A stretch of DNA of 11,879 nucleotides from Acidobacteriota bacterium. GTDB taxonomy: Bacteria; Acidobacteriota; Terriglobia; Terriglobales; Acidobacteriaceae. Every line of letters starts with the position of its first letter. The first letter of the stretch is position 1. A program made the position numbers and the translations under genes. The notes beneath the pieces were generated by a model that did not search any database, was not told the DNA's origin, and was given only the letters and a program-made list of their open reading frames with translations. The DNA is taken from the NCBI GenBank assembly GCA_021841795.1, contig JAKCDN010000052.1, positions 1-11,879 on the forward strand, in the 5' to 3' direction. Shown piece after piece: positions 7,837 to 11,879 of this stretch.

Positions 7837-7865
7837 AAATTAGCCTGCATTCAAATGAATGTCAA
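7837..7865 (-). promoter_or_regulatory. Sigma-70-type promoter, minus strand, for the TonB-dependent protein gene
   Basis: The minus strand reads a perfect -35 box TTGACA (7860-7865), 17 bp of spacer, then TAATTT (7837-7842) as a -10 box with 3 of 6 consensus bases. Transcription would start near 7829-7831. It sits in an AT-rich island (about 7795-7880) inside GC-rich DNA, with more A/T just upstream of the -35 box. The -35 box and the spacing are persuasive; the -10 box is weak, which would fit an activated or regulated promoter. Confidence 0.55.
7848..7861. promoter_or_regulatory. Operator-like inverted repeat between -35 and -10
   Basis: CATTCA-AA-TGAATG is a perfect dyad with 6-bp arms. 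It overlaps the last two bases of the -35 box and fills the first part of the promoter spacer, a classic repressor position. The regulator is unknown; no transcription-factor gene is in the window. A smaller dyad, GCAA-A-TTGC (7868-7876), lies just upstream of the -35 box. Confidence 0.4.
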
Positions 7866-8199
7866 TAGCAAATTGCAAAATCGGCGTGCGGGGGAGGTTT
7901 TTCGGCAGGCGCAACCCGCGGGCGGCATGCATAGCGAGGAGATGCGGGCTGGTGGGGTGCATCTGAGATTCGCGGACGAACAGGCGCAGATTCTGCGACT
8001 CTGCCGGAGCCAGGAGACGGCCAAACTACGCGCAGGATGGGTGTGCGTTCAGGTTGCGCAGTTTAAAGACACCACATCAGAGGATGGATAGACGGCCGGC
8101 GGGCGCGCCGTGCCATAGCCGCTAAAACTTTCTATTCCAATACCTTGAAGGCAGAAACCAGGCCAATTCCGAGACAGGAAGGCAGAGCAGCGGCCGGGA
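7866..8199. other. Intergenic region with no convincing gene
   Basis: This stretch separates the permease stop codon from the promoter of the TonB-dependent protein gene. A plus-strand frame of 102 codons (7783-8091) crosses it, but it has no good ribosome binding site, matches no family I recognise, and runs through the minus-strand promoter and its dyads. I found no clear terminator for the permease; the GC-rich block at 8094-8115 has only a 5-bp ACGGC/GCCGT pairing and no T-run. Confidence 0.5.
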
Positions 8200-9585
8200 T
8201 CAGTGCCGCACGCGCCACAGGCGCAGAAAAAGCAAGACCGGTAAACCGCTCAGAATAAGCAGGCAACCCAGCAGGGAGCCTTTGAGGTTGCCAGCGAAGC
8301 CTGCGACCAGCACGACCGCCGCCGAAGCGACAAAAACGGCCGGCACAACCGGATAAGCCCAGACTCTGTAGGGCCGGGGAAGATCGGGCAGCCTGCGGCG
8401 ATAGACAAAGACGGTGCTGGCAGCGAGAGCGTAGAACAACCACTCGGAGAAGACGGTCAGTTCGAATAGCTGCTGAAACCGACTCAAGAATAAAAGCAGA
8501 ACCGTTGCCAGGATTGCCTGCGCGACGAGCGCGGCGGAAGGAGAGTGAAAACGCGGATGGACGCGGGCGAAGCGGCGGAAAAACAGACCATCGACGGCAG
8601 CCGCATAGGGTACGCGAGCGCCCGACATTGTGCTTCCGTTGAGGGCCACGAGGATGCTGACAGCCATGGCCGCCGCGACGATCCCCGCGCCGGCAGTGCC
8701 TGCGACGATGCGAAGCGCGGCAACGGCCGGCCAGTCCGAGGCGGCGATTGCCGCAGCCGGAAGGACAAATTGAATCGCGGCATTGGTCGCCATGTAGAGC
8801 CCGGCCACCAGAAGGAGGCCGCCGATAAGCGCAATGGGAATATTGCGCTCGGGCCGGCGCACTTCGCCGGCCACGGCGCTGAGGTCGCTCCATCCGTCGT
8901 AGGCCCATAAGGTGGCGATCACGGCCAGCATGAAGCCGGTCCAGCCTCCTGTCGCGTGCGGGAGGGAGGTGAGGAAGCGGCTCCACTGTCCTGCCGGGGA
9001 GCAGAAGCACAAAGCCACTACCAGGGCGATTAAAAGCACCTTAAGCACGGTGGCGGCAAGCTGAAAGTTACCGGCTTTCCTAATGCCCAGGCAGTTCAAA
9101 CCCGTGATGAGCCATGCAACGGCGATGGCGAAGAGCTGGGACCAGTAGAACGGAATGGGCATGCCGGGGATGGCATCGGACAAACGAGAAAAGACGGGGA
9201 AGAACTCAAGGGTACGCGCCAGGCCGACGGCGATGGTTGCGATGGAACCGGGCTTGGCCAACGAGAACCATGTCCACATGTAGAGGAAGGCGGTGGTATC
9301 GCCATAGGCGCCGCGGAGATATATATATTCACCACCGGCGCGGGGCATCATGGCGCTGAGCTCGGCGTAGGTCATGGCGCCGAAGAGCGAGAGCAGGCCG
9401 CCCACGATCCAAGCCAGATAGACGAGCAGCGAGGAACCGGTGTCGCGCATCATCTCGCTGGGGATGAGAAAAATTCCGCTGCCGATAATGGTGCCGACCA
9501 CGATGGCCGTGGCTCCTCCGGCTCCGAGAACGCGCGGCAGGCCGGCGCCGCCATGATCGCGCACTGCTGGCGGATTTTCTTCCAT
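8200..9585 (-). CDS. APC-superfamily amino acid permease
   Basis: The 461-residue protein from ATG 9583-9585 fits the normal length and 12-helix layout of APC/LAT-type amino acid transporters of the inner membrane. The unwound TM1 substrate motif is clear: VVGTIIGSGIFLIPSEM (29-45, core G35-S-G-I-F39). It is followed by LAWIVGGLLSLFGAMTYAELSAMMPRAGGEYIYLRGAYG, the hallmark TM2 and loop of the family, and by LWAYDGWSDLSAVAGEVRRPERNIPIAL further on. It probably exchanges or imports neutral amino acids with protons or another amino acid; the substrate cannot be read from the sequence. The reading frame stays open back to 10089, but that extension is hydrophilic, lies opposite the phosphatase gene and lacks family similarity, so I reject it. 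No good Shine-Dalgarno sequence precedes the chosen ATG, so the exact start is less certain than the identity. It is divergent from the phosphatase gene and has no clear link to the murQ operon. Confidence 0.9.
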   Translation of the reverse strand: MEENPPAVRDHGGAGLPRVLGAGGATAIVVGTIIGSGIFLIPSEMMRDTGSSLLVYLAWIVGGLLSLFGAMTYAELSAMMPRAGGEYIYLRGAYGDTTAFLYMWTWFSLAKPGSIATIAVGLARTLEFFPVFSRLSDAIPGMPIPFYWSQLFAIAVAWLITGLNCLGIRKAGNFQLAATVLKVLLIALVVALCFCSPAGQWSRFLTSLPHATGGWTGFMLAVIATLWAYDGWSDLSAVAGEVRRPERNIPIALIGGLLLVAGLYMATNAAIQFVLPAAAIAASDWPAVAALRIVAGTAGAGIVAAAMAVSILVALNGSTMSGARVPYAAAVDGLFFRRFARVHPRFHSPSAALVAQAILATVLLLFLSRFQQLFELTVFSEWLFYALAASTVFVYRRRLPDLPRPYRVWAYPVVPAVFVASAAVVLVAGFAGNLKGSLLGCLLILSGLPVLLFLRLWRVRH

Positions 9586-9747
9586 GTGTGACTGCGAGGA
9601 TAACAGGAAGCCGCCATCTCTGATTTTTGACGGGACGGCCAGCCCGCCGGGACAGACGAGATGCCGCCATGGCGGGCGGAGGGCGCAAGGAGACCAGGAA
9701 CGGAAGCGGCGCGGAGCACAGGAAAAGACTGCGGCTATCGTTCGGCA

Positions 9748-9756
9748 TGTTACAAT
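9748..9756 (+). promoter_or_regulatory. Candidate extended -10 promoter of the FHA-GAF-PP2C gene
   Basis: TGTTACAAT contains an extended -10 element (TG, one base, TACAAT with 5 of 6 consensus bases). No -35 box is obvious, which extended -10 promoters can tolerate. Transcription would start near 9763, only about 12 nt before the ATG at 9775, and no Shine-Dalgarno sequence is present there. That combination points to a very short or nearly leaderless mRNA. It lies in the 189-bp divergent region shared with the permease gene, for which I found no convincing promoter. Confidence 0.45.
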
Positions 9757-9774
9757 TTGCCCACGTCGCCTACC

Positions 9775-11466
9775 ATGACGGAAAGCTCTTCTCCAGCGCA
9801 GACATTCCTTGAAGTGGTTGCCCCTGACGGATCGCGTCAGACCATCACGGTTACGCATTCTCCTTTTCTGATTGGCCGCGGCGAAGGGGACAACAACGTA
9901 CAGCTTACGGATGGGCGGATCTCGCGGCGCTGCGCGGCGGTCGTTGTCAATGGCACAGGCTGCCACATTGAAGACCTTGGCAACCGCTACGGGATCTTTG
10001 TGAATGGCGCCAAAACGCAAGAGCAGGCGTTGAGCGAAGGCGACGTCATCACCTTTGGCATCGATTCGAGCTACCAAATCATTGTGCACGCCGGGGATTC
10101 TCCCGAGCCGCCGACGCAGCCTACAGTGGCGAATCTGCTGACACGGATCGGCACCCTGTCCGAGATCGCCGGAGCGACGGCATCCGGAGGGCTGAGCAAG
10201 CTCAATCTGCTGCTTGAAGCCACGTCACTGCTGCATTCCCAGCTTCCGCTCGACTCCGTGCTGAGCACGATGCTGGATTACGCGATCTCGATTACGCACG
10301 CCGACCGCGGCCTGCTTATCGAGCCCGGCGCCACGGGCTCCATGCATGTCCGGCTCGCGCGCGGCCACAAGGGCGAAAGCCTGCGCGTGGAGACGCTCAA
10401 TCCCAGCCAGACCGTCATCAATCAGGCGGTCGGGCAGGAGTCCAGCGTTATCACCGAAGATCTCAACCTGGCCGGTCTCGATCTGAAATCCGCGGAGAGC
10501 GTGGTAGTGCAGGGATTGCGCGCTGTGGTTGCGATTCCGCTGTATGCCTCCACGCGGGCGGTAGAAGATACAGGCGGCGACCTGAAGCGCGGCGCGCTGC
10601 TGGGCGTGATTTATCTGGACTCGCGGCGCATTGCGGCATTTTCGGCCATCGATCGCCAGATTCTGGACGCTATGGCGGTGCAGGCGGCCAGCATTCTGGA
10701 TAATGCGCGTCTGGTTGAAAAGGAGCGCGAGCGCCAGCGCATGGAGCAGGAACTCTCCATCGCACGCAACATTCAGCAGGCGCTGCTGCCCCAGGGGCTC
10801 AGCGATTTTCCGCACCTGGCCGTCACCGGCGTACAGTTTCCGTGCACCGAGGTGGGCGGGGACTACTTTGACGTACTTCCGTTTGAGGAGAATCGCACGT
10901 CGTTCATCATTGCCGACGTCAGCGGGAAGGGGCTGGGAGCCGCGCTGGTGACTACGATGCTGCCGGGGGTGCTCTCGGGACTGACCATGGGCGCCGAGCC
11001 GGTTAAAGTGTTCGAACACTTTAACCGCTTCCTCTGCAACCACGCGCAGGTTGGCCGCTATGTCACCATCTTCATTGGAACCATCGACAAGAATGGAGTG
11101 CTGGAGTACATCAAGGCAGGCCATCCTTCACCGCTTCTGCTGCGCAAGGGCCAAGTGAGCGAACTGTACACAGAGGGATCGTTCCCTGTGGGCCTGATCC
11201 CCGAAGCCAGCTTCGAGCTGGTTCGTCTGCAGCTCGAACCCGATGATACGCTGATCCTGTTCAGCGACGGCGTGACCGAAGCGGAAAACGTGCATAACGA
11301 ATTGTTCGAGGTCTCGGGCATGATCACGGCGATTGCCGGCAAGCGGGATCTTCCGGTGGAGACCCTGCAGCAGTCCATTCTGGATGCGGTGCACGATTTC
11401 ACGCGCGGCGCAGCGCAGTCCGACGATGTGACGCTGCTGGTTGTGCGCTACCGCGTGGCGCAATGA
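9775..11466 (+). CDS. FHA-GAF-PP2C (RsbU/SpoIIE-type) serine/threonine phosphatase
   Basis: The 563-residue cytoplasmic signalling protein has three domains. FHA (about 10-105): G34-R-G, S50-R and N77-G78 are present, but the usual His of SxxH is C53. GAF-like sensor (about 145-310): two blocks typical of the fold, DRGLLIEP and GVIYLDSRR. A charged coiled-coil linker (about 311-340: VEKERERQRMEQELSIARNIQQALLP) is the standard RsbU-type signal helix. The PP2C catalytic domain (about 345-560) keeps its metal-binding acids: GGD363YFD366, D381VSGKG, SD498GVTE and SD550D551VT. Enzymes of this kind dephosphorylate anti-anti-sigma proteins in partner-switching pathways, so control of a sigma factor is likely by analogy; no partner gene is in the window. 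The frame is open from 9661, but the upstream part is low-complexity and unlike FHA, so ATG 9775 is chosen. The gene converges on truB, 67 bp apart, with only a 4-bp GGCC-CGAA-GGCC hairpin (11510-11521) between them. Confidence 0.93.
   Translation: MTESSSPAQTFLEVVAPDGSRQTITVTHSPFLIGRGEGDNNVQLTDGRISRRCAAVVVNGTGCHIEDLGNRYGIFVNGAKTQEQALSEGDVITFGIDSSYQIIVHAGDSPEPPTQPTVANLLTRIGTLSEIAGATASGGLSKLNLLLEATSLLHSQLPLDSVLSTMLDYAISITHADRGLLIEPGATGSMHVRLARGHKGESLRVETLNPSQTVINQAVGQESSVITEDLNLAGLDLKSAESVVVQGLRAVVAIPLYASTRAVEDTGGDLKRGALLGVIYLDSRRIAAFSAIDRQILDAMAVQAASILDNARLVEKERERQRMEQELSIARNIQQALLPQGLSDFPHLAVTGVQFPCTEVGGDYFDVLPFEENRTSFIIADVSGKGLGAALVTTMLPGVLSGLTMGAEPVKVFEHFNRFLCNHAQVGRYVTIFIGTIDKNGVLEYIKAGHPSPLLLRKGQVSELYTEGSFPVGLIPEASFELVRLQLEPDDTLILFSDGVTEAENVHNELFEVSGMITAIAGKRDLPVETLQQSILDAVHDFTRGAAQSDDVTLLVVRYRVAQ
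11000..11027. repeat. Perfect 28-bp palindrome inside the phosphatase gene
   Basis: The half-site CGGTTAAAGTGTTC (11000-11013) is followed immediately by its exact reverse complement (11014-11027). It lies in frame in the PP2C domain, encoding P409 to R418 (PVKVFEHFNR), and is AT-richer than its surroundings. RNA or single-stranded DNA from either strand could form a 12-bp stem with a TCGA loop. The protein segment looks normal for the family, so nothing suggests an insertion. Confidence 0.9.
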
Positions 11467-11533
11467 GCCGGATTTACGAAGGACCGCGATTCTGCTGTCG
11501 GGTAACGTGGGCCCGAAGGCCGGCGCGGCGCTC

Positions 11534-11879
11534 TCAACCCATCACGACGACGGGCTGAAACAGGGTTCCCGCCACACGCCTGGCAATTGCAACCAGATCC
11601 CGCGGTCCGGCGAAGACTTTGACCAGCGATGCGGCAGAGAACTCAGGCAGGTTGGCCTGTGCACCGTTGCGTAGCCGACCCTGCGCGATGGCGTCAGCGA
11701 CAACAGATGGCATCTGCGGCAGCAGTGCGCGGGGATGCACGCACCTGGCGTCGAGCGCCTGCGAGTTCCCTGCCAGCGCCTGCAGATCTTCCAATGTGGA
11801 TGCGTCCTGCAGCGTAAATACGTCGGCCCGCGTGCGCCGCAACCGACTCAGATGCGCGCCGCAGCCCAGGGTCTGCCCT
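11534..11879 (-). CDS. truB: tRNA pseudouridine-55 synthase, C-terminal part
   Basis: The minus strand is open from the window edge to a TGA at 11534-11536, giving the last 114 residues. They begin GQTLGCGAHLSRLRRT, then F-T-L-Q-D-A, the conserved block near the end of the TruB catalytic domain. A degenerate C-terminal RNA-binding (PUA-like) segment follows (LVKVFAGPRDLVAIARRV, ending FQPVVVMG). TruB isomerises U55 of the T-loop in tRNAs. The catalytic Asp lies in the missing N-terminal part, so activity cannot be judged from here. It is transcribed towards the phosphatase gene. TruB is usually in a translation operon with rbfA or infB upstream, which would lie beyond the right edge. Confidence 0.9.
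   Translation of the reverse strand, partial: GQTLGCGAHLSRLRRTRADVFTLQDASTLEDLQALAGNSQALDARCVHPRALLPQMPSVVADAIAQGRLRNGAQANLPEFSAASLVKVFAGPRDLVAIARRVAGTLFQPVVVMG

Noticed and set aside
7783..8091. Plus-strand 102-codon frame in the intergenic region
   Set aside because: No good ribosome binding site, no recognisable domain, and it runs through the minus-strand promoter and dyads. A small unknown protein is not excluded.
9314..9330. Run of alternating AT (ATATATATAT) as a promoter or repeat
   Set aside because: It is within the permease coding sequence and simply encodes the conserved GGEYIYLRG segment.
9661..9774. Upstream start of the phosphatase gene at 9661
   Set aside because: It would add 38 residues rich in Arg, Ala and Gly before the FHA fold. 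The candidate promoter at 9748-9756 lies downstream of that start.
9586..10089. N-terminal extension of the permease (168 residues)
   Set aside because: The extra sequence is hydrophilic, unlike APC N-termini, and overlaps the 5' part of the phosphatase gene on the other strand. The family-like sequence begins just after ATG 9585.
11510..11521. GGCC-CGAA-GGCC as a bidirectional terminator between phosphatase and truB
   Set aside because: The stem is only 4 bp and no T-run follows on either strand, so I do not call it a terminator.

Overview
The window looks like chromosomal DNA of a GC-rich Gram-negative bacterium, most likely an Acidobacteriota (Acidobacteriaceae/Terriglobia-like). The main clue is a 1241-residue Oar-like TonB-dependent protein: a carboxypeptidase-regulatory-like domain, then a plug, then a very long barrel ending in Phe. 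That family is strongly expanded in Acidobacteriota. The FHA-GAF-SpoIIE phosphatase fits the same group. The taxonomic call is inference from protein type; no rRNA gene is present.

Left part (1-7865, all minus strand, so read right to left): a promoter near 7837-7865 with operator-like dyads, a leader of about 437 nt, the TonB-dependent outer-membrane protein (7393-3668), a 119-bp gap holding a strong hairpin, a sodium/solute symporter (3548-2076), murQ (2060-1167) and a class C beta-lactamase-fold serine hydrolase (1164 to beyond position 1). The symporter, murQ and hydrolase are packed with 15-nt and 2-nt gaps and good ribosome binding sites, so they are almost certainly one operon. Together the genes read as a candidate N-acetylmuramic acid / peptidoglycan-fragment scavenging locus: outer-membrane binding or uptake, inner-membrane Na+-coupled import, MurQ cleavage of the lactyl ether, and an exported penicillin-recognising-type hydrolase resembling the yfeW neighbour of murQ in E. 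coli. No PTS transporter and no MurNAc kinase are visible here.

Middle part (7866-8199): about 330 bp with no convincing gene. Then a minus-strand APC-family amino acid permease (9585-8200), which shares a 189-bp divergent intergenic region with the next gene.

Right part: a plus-strand FHA-GAF-PP2C (RsbU/SpoIIE-type) serine phosphatase (9775-11466) whose coding sequence contains a perfect 28-bp palindrome. It converges on the 3' end of truB (tRNA pseudouridine-55 synthase), which enters from the right edge on the minus strand. No tRNA, rRNA, CRISPR array or insertion sequence was recognised.
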